From Novosphingobium naphthalenivorans NBRC 102051 (GTDB lineage Bacteria > Pseudomonadota > Alphaproteobacteria > Sphingomonadales > Sphingomonadaceae), in NCBI RefSeq assembly GCF_001590985.1, contig NZ_BCTX01000010.1:24711-88710 (forward strand): 64,000 nt of DNA, given 5' to 3'. The translations under genes and the position numbers were made by a program. Shown here in pieces: positions 27,310 through 35,317 of this stretch (positions are counted from its first letter, which is position 1; every line of letters begins with the position of its first letter). Under the pieces are notes generated by a model. The model did no database searches. It was not told the DNA's origin and saw nothing but the letters and a program-made list of their open reading frames with translations.

Positions 27310-27729
27310 AGCCTCGAAACAGCCACCAAAAAACCAAACTATTGCCGCCAGCTTCCGCCGACGCCGGAGGCCTTCCGAAACCGCTGGCCGCAGAGCCAGG
27401 AGAAACCAGAATGCAACCGTAAACCGTAAGCTGTTGTATAACCACGCTACTGCTGGCGGATTTGATTGGAGTCAATCGAGATTCAATGACTTGCAAATGA
27501 CATGGTTTTAAAAACCATTCATTATCAATATTTTATGACGATTTCCGCCGCAAATATAACAGCGACTGTACCGAATTGACGCGACTTTCATGCCAATGGT
27601 GCACAAGCTTGGCATAGTAAACTTCAAGCCCTGTAAGTTAACAAGCGATGTAACCGTCGAGTCGACGTCTTTCGGGTTGTGTTCAGGATGCCCGGCCGGC
27701 AGTCTCGCCGCAGATCTGGGGCGATTGCG
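27310..27729. other. AT-richer regulatory spacer upstream of the pilus operon
   Basis: A 420-base divergent spacer, visibly richer in A+T than the flanking genes from about 27420 to 27660. It should hold the pilus-operon promoter (minus strand) and one for the lycopene-cyclase-like gene (plus strand). The only clear structure is the palindrome at 27502-27518. Confidence 0.5.
27502..27518. promoter_or_regulatory. perfect 8+1+8 palindrome upstream of the pilus operon
   Basis: ATGGTTTT (27502-27509), a central A, then AAAACCAT (27511-27518). It lies about 190 bases upstream of the first pilus gene and could be an operator for pilus control. No neighbouring regulator is obvious apart from the small possible helix-turn-helix protein at 17305. 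Confidence 0.4.
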
Positions 27730-28386
27730 ATGAAGACTTATGAGTTTGCGATCCTGGGGTTCGGCGTGTTTCCCTGTATCGTGGCGCTCGCGCTGCGCGC
27801 GATCGATCCGGATCTTCGCATCCTGCTCCTGACCGGCGACAGCGAGGTGGGGGGCGGCGGTCTCGACCTGATGCTGCCAGAGCGGCTCAATGCCGCGGCG
27901 CGCGCCGTTCTGGAACCAATGATCGTTCGCGAATGGCCGGCCTACTACGCCCAGGGCAGTGGTGAAGCTGTGCTGACCCACGAGCCTGTGGTCCTCGTCG
28001 ATCCGGTTCAGGTCTCTCTGGAAGTGGAGGCACAGTTTCCAGGCGATGCGATCGTGACCTCGTGCGGCACCGTGAGCAAGCTGGGGCGCTTCGCGACCTT
28101 TCGCGGAGGACAGGCCGAAGTCTCCCAGCTCATCGACCTGACCCGTTGGATGGGCGTTCCCGCTGAAACGAAAATCGTGGGTGCCGATGGCCTGTGGGCG
28201 CTCGACCTGCCGGTCATAGCCGAAGCTGAAAGCCCTGGAGAGGAATCGGGGGCCTATTTCGCCATCCCACTAGGCGATGAGCGGATGGCGATCAGGCGAT
28301 GGAAGGTGAGCGAGGGAGACTCCTCCCTTCGCCCGGCGGTCGCGACAAGCGATATATACGCCATCATGAACGGCCTGAGCTCGTAA
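27730..28386 (+). CDS. degenerate lycopene-cyclase-like (CrtY family) protein
   Basis: 218 residues from the ATG at 27730. The first 75 residues align by eye with CrtY (dinucleotide-binding start, then PDLRILLL...GG and EPMIVREWPAYY, the counterpart of APLVVHHWPDY). A later block (GAYFAIPLGDERMAIRRW) matches the CrtY YSLPLSPTRLLIED region. But the GxGxxG nucleotide motif is altered to GFGVFP, and the C-terminal 150-170 residues of a normal cyclase of about 380 are missing. Cyclase activity is therefore unlikely. No other carotenoid gene is near. Confidence 0.5.
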   Translation: MKTYEFAILGFGVFPCIVALALRAIDPDLRILLLTGDSEVGGGGLDLMLPERLNAAARAVLEPMIVREWPAYYAQGSGEAVLTHEPVVLVDPVQVSLEVEAQFPGDAIVTSCGTVSKLGRFATFRGGQAEVSQLIDLTRWMGVPAETKIVGADGLWALDLPVIAEAESPGEESGAYFAIPLGDERMAIRRWKVSEGDSSLRPAVATSDIYAIMNGLSS

Positions 28387-28486
28387 ACCGAACGCTCCGG
28401 CAACGCTGAGGCACGGGCGGCTCCAGAAGAGCGCCCTTCGACATGAAGAACGGCAAATTTCTCCCGCGTTTCTCGTTTCCCGCAGC

Positions 28487-28531
28487 CTTCCCAAGCTTAC
28501 GGCGAGGGTTCAATTCCCTCCATCGCCGCCA
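28487..28531 (+). repeat. 3' half of a tRNA (candidate attachment-site repeat of tRNA-Gly)
   Basis: The sequence from the anticodon loop (CTTCCCAAGCTTACG) through a T-arm (GAGGG-TTCAATT-CCCTC) to CCA matches the tRNA-Gly at 17185-17220 in 33 of 36 positions and in the same orientation; the acceptor strand then differs. No 5' half (D-arm, acceptor 5' strand) is present upstream, so it is not a functional tRNA. This is the form expected of an att repeat left by site-specific integration at a tRNA. Confidence 0.7.
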
Positions 28532-30038
28532 TCAGGACAGCATCCGGCGACCCTCCCGCATTAATCCGCCGCCAGGTCCCGAGATCACCCAGATCATAGC
28601 TGAGCTGGCGATCGACCACGGCGGCATTCGCATCCGAAGCATCGCCGTGCCGCGCGCCGACCCGGGTGCGCATCGTGTCGGCGGGGGCTTCGAGCCACAG
28701 GCCGGTGAAAGGCACGCCGCAGTGCGCGGCGGCATCGGCGGCGGCACGGCGCTCGGCTGGATCGGCGAAGACGGCATCGACGATGACGTCCATCCCTGCC
28801 GCCAGGGTGCGGCGCGACTCTTCCATCAGGGTACGATACACCTCGGCGCTGTGGTCCCGGGTATAGGCTTCGGGTGGCAGCGGCTGTTCGGGCAGAACGC
28901 CGGCCAGCCGCTTGCGCAGCACGTCACTGCGCAGCCAGCGGGCGCCGGGCGCGCCGCCGCACAGCGGGGCCAGCTTGCCTGCGAGTGTCGATTTGCCGGT
29001 GCCGCTGAGGCCGCCGACCGCGATCAGCCGGGGCGGCTTGCGGTCGAGGAAGGCGAGCGCGGCATCGAGATAGCCGCGCGCCGCCGCGGCCTTGTCCTCG
29101 CGCTGGGCGGCATCTGCCTGCCGTTCGGCCGCGCTGGCATTGACATGGGCCCGCACGGCAGCGCGCATCGACAGGAAGAGAGGCATCGCAGCCAAGCCAT
29201 CGCTTTCGGCCCGCATGTCGCAATAGCGGTTGAACAGGTGCGAGGCTTCGGCATGGAGCCCGCGCTGCCACAAGTCCATGAGCAGGAACGCGAGGTCGTA
29301 GAGCACGTCCGTAGTGGCCAGTTCGGGATCGAATTCGAGGCAGTCGAACAAGGTCGGCTGGCCCTGCCACAGGCAGATGTTGGCGAGATGCAGGTCGCCA
29401 TGGCAGTGCCGGACGTGGCCGGCTTGCCCACGCCGGTCGAGCAACGGGGCCAGAGTTTCGAGACCTTCGAGACTGCGCTGGTGGAGCCGGTCGCACCGGG
29501 CGGCGGGCAGCAGCGCTTCGGGCAGGGCCGCCATGCTCGTGCGGTTTCCATCGATCACGGCGCGCACCCGGTCCGCGCCGGGGCCTTGCACCGCTTCCGC
29601 CGTATCGTGGAACGCCGCGATGCGATCGGCCAAATCGCGGATCAGGTCCGGCGCCAGCGGTCCCTTGCGGGCCATGGCATCGAGCAGGCATTCGGGCGCG
29701 AAACGGCGCATGACCACCACCCAGTCGACCGGCTCGCCTTCGCCCAGCGCCAGACGGCCATCGGGCTGCCTGCCCACGGGCTGAACGGCCAGGTAAAGGT
29801 CCGGCGCGGTCCGGCGGTTGAGCACCAGTTCCGCGTCGCAGACGGCCTTGCGCCGGTCCACGGTCGAGAAGTCGAGATAAGGATAGCGCACGGCCCGCTT
29901 GAGCTTGAAGGCTTGGTCCCCGGCCAGGAACACCACGGCAGCGTGGGTATCTATCCGCTCCACCCGTCCGGACAGCCCATAGGTTTCCGGCCTGGACAGG
30001 AAGGCCATGGTCTCGGTCTGGTCATCGCAATCGCGCAA
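28497..30038 (-). CDS. bifunctional aminoglycoside-phosphotransferase-like / P-loop kinase-like protein
   Basis: 513 residues in two parts. The N-terminal APH-like kinase fold (about 20-330) has the catalytic HCHGDLHLANI loop and DCLEFD. A C-terminal P-loop domain (about 340-500) has Walker A GGLSGTGKST. This fused architecture is widespread in proteobacteria and its substrate is unknown; antibiotic resistance should not be assumed. The last eight residues (MEGIEPSP) are encoded by the tRNA 3' remnant on the opposite strand, so the native C-terminus was probably replaced or trimmed there. Confidence 0.82.
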   Translation of the reverse strand: MRDCDDQTETMAFLSRPETYGLSGRVERIDTHAAVVFLAGDQAFKLKRAVRYPYLDFSTVDRRKAVCDAELVLNRRTAPDLYLAVQPVGRQPDGRLALGEGEPVDWVVVMRRFAPECLLDAMARKGPLAPDLIRDLADRIAAFHDTAEAVQGPGADRVRAVIDGNRTSMAALPEALLPAARCDRLHQRSLEGLETLAPLLDRRGQAGHVRHCHGDLHLANICLWQGQPTLFDCLEFDPELATTDVLYDLAFLLMDLWQRGLHAEASHLFNRYCDMRAESDGLAAMPLFLSMRAAVRAHVNASAAERQADAAQREDKAAAARGYLDAALAFLDRKPPRLIAVGGLSGTGKSTLAGKLAPLCGGAPGARWLRSDVLRKRLAGVLPEQPLPPEAYTRDHSAEVYRTLMEESRRTLAAGMDVIVDAVFADPAERRAAADAAAHCGVPFTGLWLEAPADTMRTRVGARHGDASDANAAVVDRQLSYDLGDLGTWRRINAGGSPDAVLMAAMEGIEPSP

Positions 30039-30191
30039 GGGGCTCTCCTTCGCCGCCAGAGATACGCGAGCGGAGGGCCGCTGGCGAGCTTTCCCGGGCC
30101 CGTTTCGATTATCGATAAATTAACCGTATTCGCCCCATGGGTTGTTTCCGCAAGGCGGCGCGCAGGCGCATTCTCCAGGGGACATTCAGCA

Positions 30192-31577
30192 ATGAGCGCT
30201 AGCGGTTGGGATACAACGAGACTGGTTCTTGTTGTCGGCCTGAGCGACATTGTCCGGTGGCCGGAAAGCACGCTGGAAGCGTTCTGGAACGCCGCATCGG
30301 TGCGCTGGTCGGCCCCGTTCGAAGCGCTGGCGCGCGAACGCCGCGGTGCGCCGCTGCGCGACCGGTTCGAGGCTGCGTCTCTGGCCGCGCCGACACGGCA
30401 GGCCTATCGCGACGACGTGCTCGCCTCCGTGCGCGAATGGCGCGGCCGTGGCGGACGGGTTGCGCTCGTTTCGGACGGCCATCCCGAAGCGGCCCGCGCC
30501 GTGGGAGCCCACCTCGGCCTGTTCGACGAAATTCACGACGTGGCGGGCCCTGGCACGGCCCGCAGCAACCGCCTCGACGCTCTTCTGGGGCAGGGATGTT
30601 ATGCCGAATTAGAGCATCTGACAGCTCTACCATCCGATCTGGCGCCGGTATTGAGGCCGGTCCTGACGGCAGCGGAAGTAACGCCGGAAAAGCCGCGCCG
30701 CCGGATGCCTGCAGCCCTGCGGCTGGTTCGCCCGCACCAGTGGCTCAAGAATTTCCTGATCTTCGTGCCGATGATCGCCGCGCATGAACTTACGGCCGCG
30801 GCTTTCGGGCAGGCCCTGCTGGCCTTCATCGCCTTCAGCCTGATCGCTTCCAGTACATATGTCCTCAATGACCTGCTGGACCTCAACGCGGATCGTGCGC
30901 ATCCCCGCAAGTGCAACCGGCCGCTGGCATCGGGCGCCGTCAGTCTGCCGCTGGGCACCGCCATGGTGCCAGCCCTGGCCTTGGCAGGCATTGCGGTTGC
31001 GCTGATCTCCGGCCCGGCCCTGCTGGGCATGTTGCTGCTCTACTTCGCCGCCACGGCCGCCTATTCGTTCAAGCTCAAGCGGCTGGTGGTCATCGATATC
31101 TGCATGTTGGCCGTGCTCTATACCATGCGCATTCTGGCAGGCAGCGCGGCGACGGGAATTCCGAGTTCGGTCTGGCTGCTGGCCTTTTCGATCTTCTTTT
31201 TTTTCTCACTCGCCGCCGTGAAGCGTCAGGCCGAACTGGTCGACGGCGTCGCTTCCGGGCTGGTGACGGCGCATGGACGCGGATACCATGTCGATGACCT
31301 TGCCGTTATCGGCAACATCGTGGTGGCTTCGGGCATGATCTCGGTAATGGTGCTGGCACTCTATGCCAATTCGGCGCCGGTGCTCCAGCTCTACAGCCGG
31401 CCCGAGATGCTGTGGGGAGTCTGCCTGATCCTCCTGTTCTGGAACAGCCGCATCGCGATCCTGACCCATCGCGGCGAGATGCACGACGATCCGCTGGTGT
31501 TCGCCGCCTGCGACCGCACGAGCCAGCTTTGCGGCCTCGCCATCCTCGCGCTGGGCGTGGCCGGGACGATGCTGTGA
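30192..31577 (+). CDS. UbiA-family prenyltransferase, DPPR-synthase-like, with degenerate HAD-like N-domain
   Basis: 461 residues. Residues about 175-461 form a UbiA-type membrane enzyme with about eight helices, the metal-binding motif NDLLDLNADRAHP and the second motif YSFKLKRLVVIDICML. The NRPLASG extension after the first motif is like decaprenyl-phosphate 5-phosphoribosyltransferase (mycobacterial Rv3806c) rather than quinone enzymes. The first 145 residues look like a HAD phosphatase domain (LVLVVGLSDIV..., VALVSDGHPEAARAVGAHLGLFDE), but the DxDGT nucleophile motif has become GLSDI. First gene of a six-gene overlapping operon with DprE1/DprE2 homologues, which supports the phosphoribosyl-polyprenol role. 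Confidence 0.8.
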   Translation: MSASGWDTTRLVLVVGLSDIVRWPESTLEAFWNAASVRWSAPFEALARERRGAPLRDRFEAASLAAPTRQAYRDDVLASVREWRGRGGRVALVSDGHPEAARAVGAHLGLFDEIHDVAGPGTARSNRLDALLGQGCYAELEHLTALPSDLAPVLRPVLTAAEVTPEKPRRRMPAALRLVRPHQWLKNFLIFVPMIAAHELTAAAFGQALLAFIAFSLIASSTYVLNDLLDLNADRAHPRKCNRPLASGAVSLPLGTAMVPALALAGIAVALISGPALLGMLLLYFAATAAYSFKLKRLVVIDICMLAVLYTMRILAGSAATGIPSSVWLLAFSIFFFFSLAAVKRQAELVDGVASGLVTAHGRGYHVDDLAVIGNIVVASGMISVMVLALYANSAPVLQLYSRPEMLWGVCLILLFWNSRIAILTHRGEMHDDPLVFAACDRTSQLCGLAILALGVAGTML

Positions 31578-32023
31578 GCCCGCACGTCCTTGCCGCGCGG
31601 TATATCGCCTTTGCGGTGCTTGCCACTGTAGCGAACCTTGCCGTCCAGCGCGTCGTCTTCGCTGGCGCAGGCGCCGCACCGGCGCTGGCGCCCGCCATTG
31701 TGTTTGGCGCGGCAGTGGCGGCAGGGACGCTGGCCGGGCTGGTCCTCAAGTATGTTCTCGATAAACGCTGGATCTTCGACGACCGTTCGCAGGGCCTGCA
31801 AGCGCACGGCAAACGGTTCTCGCTCTATGTCCTGATGGGCGTGGCGACGACGGCCATATTCTGGGGCGCCGAGACGCTGTTCTGGCTGATCTGGCACTCG
31901 CAGATCGCGCGCGAAACCGGGGCCGCCATCGGCCTGTCGATCGGGTATGTCGTGAAATACCGGCTCGATCGCCGGTTCGTTTTCTCCCGGCAGGACGCGC
32001 AGGACTGGAGTCCGGCGCCGTGA
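31574..32023 (+). CDS. GtrA-family small membrane protein
   Basis: 149 residues from a GTG start overlapping the UbiA stop (GTGA). Four membrane helices and the GtrA-like KYVLDKRWIF and KYRLDRRFVF motifs at the ends of helices 2 and 4. GtrA proteins assist or anchor polyprenyl-phosphate sugar systems. In mycobacteria the equivalent (Rv3789) sits beside dprE1 and dprE2, and the same arrangement is seen here. Confidence 0.85.
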   Translation: MSPHVLAARYIAFAVLATVANLAVQRVVFAGAGAAPALAPAIVFGAAVAAGTLAGLVLKYVLDKRWIFDDRSQGLQAHGKRFSLYVLMGVATTAIFWGAETLFWLIWHSQIARETGAAIGLSIGYVVKYRLDRRFVFSRQDAQDWSPAP

Positions 32024-33336
32024 TGCTGTCGGGCTGGGGCCGGTTCCCCCGGCAGGACTGCCTTGTCCATGTCCCCCGCTCCGAAGCGGACTTGCAGGCC
32101 TTGATCGCGCAGGGGCCGTTGATCGCCAGAGGCAATGGGCGCGGATATGGAGACTGCGCGCTCGGCCCCGCCGGCACCATCGACATGCGCCGGTTCAACC
32201 GCATCCTCTCCTTCGACGCGCAAAGCGGCATACTGGTGGCGGAAGCCGGGGTGCTGCTGGCGGACGTGATCGCGGTCTTCCTGCCGCGCGGCTGGTTTCC
32301 CGCAGTCACGCCGGGCACCAAGTTCGTGACGCTGGGCGGCATGGTGGCGGCCGATGTTCACGGCAAGAACCATCACAAGCATGGCAGCTTCGGCCACTGC
32401 GTCGAATGGATCGAACTGCTTGGCGCGGACGGCGAAGTCCGGCGGTGCAGCCGGGAGGAGAACGCCGAGCTGTTCGCATGGACGATCGGCGGGATGGGGC
32501 TGACCGGGATCGTGCTGCGGCTGGCCTTCCGCTTGCGTCCGGTCGAAAGTGGATGGATCCGCCAGCAGACCCTGCCTGCCCCCGATCTCGAAACGGCGAT
32601 GGCGCTGTTCGAGGAACATGCCGGAGCGACCTATTCGGTCGCCTGGATCGACTGCCTGCATGGCGGCAAAGGGCTGGGCCGCTCTTCGCTGATGCTGGGC
32701 GAGCACGCGCGGCTGGACGAGTTGGGCGCGCGGCGCGATGCCCCGTTCGCCACGCCGCGCCGCCGGTTCCGCAAAGTGCCTTTCGATGCGCCGCAAATGG
32801 CCCTCAATTCGCTGACCGTGCGGGCTTTCAATGCGCTCTACTATCACCGCGCCGTCGCGCAGCGCGGCGAAGCGCTGGTGGACTGGGACGGATTTTTCTA
32901 CCCGCTCGATGCGCTGCTGGAATGGAACCGGATCTATGGCCGCCGCGGTTTTGCGCAGTTCCAGTGCGTTATCCCGCTGGAAAGCGCCGCTGCCGGTCTG
33001 ACCGCGCTGCTCCGCACGATCAGCGCCAGCGGGCAAGGCTCGTTCCTGGCCGTGCTGAAACGCATGGGGCCCGGCGAAGGCCCGATTTCCTTCCCGCGCG
33101 AAGGCTATACCCTAGCGCTCGATTTCCCGGTCAACCCGCAGGCGCTTGCCCTGATGGAACGGCTCGATGCCATCACCATCGATCACGGCGGGCGCTTCTA
33201 CCTCGCCAAGGATGCGCGCATGAGCGCGGCCACCCTGCGCGCCTCGGACCCGAGAGCCCGCGACCTTGCCGCGCTGCGCGAAGAGCGCGGCCTCACCTCA
33301 TTTCGCTCCAGCATGGCGGAAAGGCTCAATCTGTGA
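32023..33336 (+). CDS. dprE1: decaprenylphosphoryl-beta-D-ribose 2'-oxidase (DprE1-like)
   Basis: FAD-dependent oxidase of the VAO fold; oxidises polyprenyl-phospho-ribose at C2', the first half of epimerisation to arabinose. The 437 residues show the FAD-binding ARGNGRGYGD (36-44) and TPGTKFVTLGGMVAADVHGK motifs with GKNHHKHGSFG (114-124). The substrate-domain motif FFYPLDALLEWNRIYG..GFAQFQ and the C-terminal YLAKDARM also match DprE1. The residue equivalent to the benzothiazinone-targeted cysteine appears to be Ala365 (in TLALDF). ATG at 32023 overlaps the GtrA stop; a GTG three bases earlier is possible. Confidence 0.88.
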   Translation: MLSGWGRFPRQDCLVHVPRSEADLQALIAQGPLIARGNGRGYGDCALGPAGTIDMRRFNRILSFDAQSGILVAEAGVLLADVIAVFLPRGWFPAVTPGTKFVTLGGMVAADVHGKNHHKHGSFGHCVEWIELLGADGEVRRCSREENAELFAWTIGGMGLTGIVLRLAFRLRPVESGWIRQQTLPAPDLETAMALFEEHAGATYSVAWIDCLHGGKGLGRSSLMLGEHARLDELGARRDAPFATPRRRFRKVPFDAPQMALNSLTVRAFNALYYHRAVAQRGEALVDWDGFFYPLDALLEWNRIYGRRGFAQFQCVIPLESAAAGLTALLRTISASGQGSFLAVLKRMGPGEGPISFPREGYTLALDFPVNPQALALMERLDAITIDHGGRFYLAKDARMSAATLRASDPRARDLAALREERGLTSFRSSMAERLNL

Positions 33337-34067
33337 CTTCCTCTGTACTCGTAATCGGCGCCCGCTCGGATATCGGCCTGGCGGCAGCCCACCGTTTTGC
33401 CGCAGCGGGATACGACGTGCAGCTTGCCGCCCGCAACGCGGCCCAGTTGGAGGCCGATGCCGCCGACATCGCCCTGCGCCATGGCGTCCGCGCGACGATG
33501 CACGAACTCGACCTGCTGGCGCCCGGCACCTTCGGGGCTTTCCTCGACAGTCTTCCCGCGCTGCCGCAAGTGGCCATCTGCGCGGTCGGCCTGCTGGGCG
33601 ATCAGGCGGTCTCGCAGAGCGATCTGGAAGCAGCGAGCCTTGTCATGCGTAGCAATTACGAAGGACCGGCCCTGATGACCGGCCTGCTCGCCGAACGCTT
33701 CGAGGCGCGCGGCAGCGGGACGCTCGTCGGCATCAGTTCCGTCGCGGGTGATCGGGGCCGGGCCAGCAACTATGTCTATGGTTCGGCCAAGGCGGGCTAC
33801 ACCGCCTTCCTTTCAGGGCTGCGCAACCGGCTGGCGAAAAAGAACGTCCATGTACTCACGGTCCTGCCCGGCTTCGTGCGGACCCGCATGACCGAAGGCA
33901 TGGACCTGCCCGCCCGCCTAACGGCCGATCCCGGCCAGGTTGCCGAAGCCATTTTCGCAGCCGTCTCGAAAAAGCGCGACGTGATCTATGTGAAGCCGGT
34001 CTGGCGGCTGGTGATGGGCGTGATCCGCGCCGTGCCCGAACGCATCTTCAAGGGAACGCAGCTGTGA
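33333..34067 (+). CDS. dprE2: decaprenylphosphoryl-2-keto-ribose reductase (DprE2-like SDR)
   Basis: 244-residue short-chain dehydrogenase that would reduce the 2'-keto intermediate to polyprenyl-phospho-arabinose using NAD(P)H. Features: nucleotide motif VIGARSDIG (7-15), catalytic Ser about 135 in GISSVAG, YxxxK at Tyr149/Lys153 (YGSAKAGY), and the C-terminal VKPVWRLVMGVIRAVPERIFK segment seen in DprE2. The GTG start overlaps the dprE1 stop. Direct pairing with dprE1 fixes the assignment. Confidence 0.88.
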   Translation: MTSSVLVIGARSDIGLAAAHRFAAAGYDVQLAARNAAQLEADAADIALRHGVRATMHELDLLAPGTFGAFLDSLPALPQVAICAVGLLGDQAVSQSDLEAASLVMRSNYEGPALMTGLLAERFEARGSGTLVGISSVAGDRGRASNYVYGSAKAGYTAFLSGLRNRLAKKNVHVLTVLPGFVRTRMTEGMDLPARLTADPGQVAEAIFAAVSKKRDVIYVKPVWRLVMGVIRAVPERIFKGTQL

Positions 34068-35317
34068 TCCCATGCCGCTCCCCGGTGGCCGGGCGGATTG
34101 CGGCAAGCCGGCCCCTGCTCTTTGCGGTGATCGCTGCGAGCCTTGTGCTCGTGCTGGTATCCGCCTTGCGCTTTCAGGCGCCGGAACTGCTGGCCCAGCA
34201 CAAGGTTCTCACCGACTTCGACGCTTTCCACATTGCCGGCCGCATGGCCGCCGAGGGGCGGGCAGGCGAAACCTATCACATGCGCGAGATGCTCGCAGCG
34301 CAGCAGCAGGCCTCGGGCGTCCGGGGTTTCATGCCCTGGACTTATCCGCCGCCGTTCACTCTCATGATGCAGGGACTGGCCAGCCTGCCCGTCGGCGTGG
34401 CCTTTGCCCTGTTCACGCTCACGAGCTTCGCTTTCTATCTGTGGGTGCTGCGCCGGATCGCGGGCGAGGCCTTCCTGGCAGTGGTTGTCGCCGTCATGCC
34501 CGCGGTCATCCTCAACCTGCGGACCGGGCAGAACGGCTTCCTCATCGCCGGGTTGATCGGTGCCTTTCTGCTGGCTTTCCGCCATAACCGGACAGTCGCC
34601 GGGCTGCCGCTCGGGCTGATGATCATCAAGCCGCATCTGGCCGCCGGCGTGGGCCTTGTTACACTGCTGCAGCGGCGCTGGCCGGTGCTGTTCGTAGCAG
34701 GGGCAGTGGCCCTTTTGCTCCTGGGCCTCTCCACCTGGGCCTATGGCACCGGCATCTGGCTGGATTTCCGCAACGGCGTGGAAGAGGCCAGCGGATTTCT
34801 CGCCAATGGCGATTACCTCTTGTTCCGCATGAGCTCGCTTTACGCGTCTGCCTATACGTTCGGATTCGGTGCGGCGGGAGCGATGGTGCTGCAAGTGATC
34901 GGCGCCCTTGCCTCGCTCGGGCTGTTGGGCTGGGCCTGCCTGCGCGGGATAGCCTTTCACCATCTTGCAGCGCTCACTTGCGCGGCGTCCTTGTTCGTCA
35001 GCCCTTATGGCTACGACTACGACCTGACGATTCTGGGTATCGCGCTGGCTTTCGTCATCCCCGACCTGCTGGAACGGTGCAGCGGACGGGACGTGCTATC
35101 GCTGCTCCTGCCGAGCTGGTTCGTGTGCGGGTTCGGTCTGGGCTGGACCACGATCATGACCGTGGACACCAGCACGAGTATCGGTGCTGAAAACGCCGGA
35201 GTGGCCCTGATCGCTCCTGCGCTGGTGTTCCTGTGCTGGCGCACGGCCTCGCTCTTGCACCGTCACAGCGGTGTTCGCACAGAAGCAGGGGAAGGCCTTT
35301 CGGCCAGCCTCGCCTGA
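34064..35317 (+). CDS. GT87-type (DUF2029) membrane glycosyltransferase
   Basis: 417 residues with about ten membrane helices. Family marks: the acidic first periplasmic loop LTDFDAFHIAG (catalytic Asp expected here in GT-C enzymes), TYPPPFTLM, LRTGQNGF and KPHLAAGVG. GT87 members use polyprenyl-phospho-sugars as donors at the periplasmic face. The GTG start overlaps dprE2, so an arabinosyl- or ribosyl-phospholipid donor is a natural inference. Acceptor unknown. Confidence 0.78.
   Translation: MIPCRSPVAGRIAASRPLLFAVIAASLVLVLVSALRFQAPELLAQHKVLTDFDAFHIAGRMAAEGRAGETYHMREMLAAQQQASGVRGFMPWTYPPPFTLMMQGLASLPVGVAFALFTLTSFAFYLWVLRRIAGEAFLAVVVAVMPAVILNLRTGQNGFLIAGLIGAFLLAFRHNRTVAGLPLGLMIIKPHLAAGVGLVTLLQRRWPVLFVAGAVALLLLGLSTWAYGTGIWLDFRNGVEEASGFLANGDYLLFRMSSLYASAYTFGFGAAGAMVLQVIGALASLGLLGWACLRGIAFHHLAALTCAASLFVSPYGYDYDLTILGIALAFVIPDLLERCSGRDVLSLLLPSWFVCGFGLGWTTIMTVDTSTSIGAENAGVALIAPALVFLCWRTASLLHRHSGVRTEAGEGLSASLA

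Noticed and set aside
28440..28531. A complete second tRNA gene at 28.5 kb
   Set aside because: No 5' acceptor strand or D-arm can be found upstream; only the anticodon-loop-to-CCA half is present.
28497..30038. Aminoglycoside resistance enzyme
   Set aside because: The APH-like domain is fused to a P-loop domain in a common proteobacterial architecture of unknown substrate; no resistance context.
28443..30191. Plus-strand extension of the UbiA frame across the kinase-like gene
   Set aside because: Antisense shadow of the minus-strand APH/P-loop gene; no domain in the extension.
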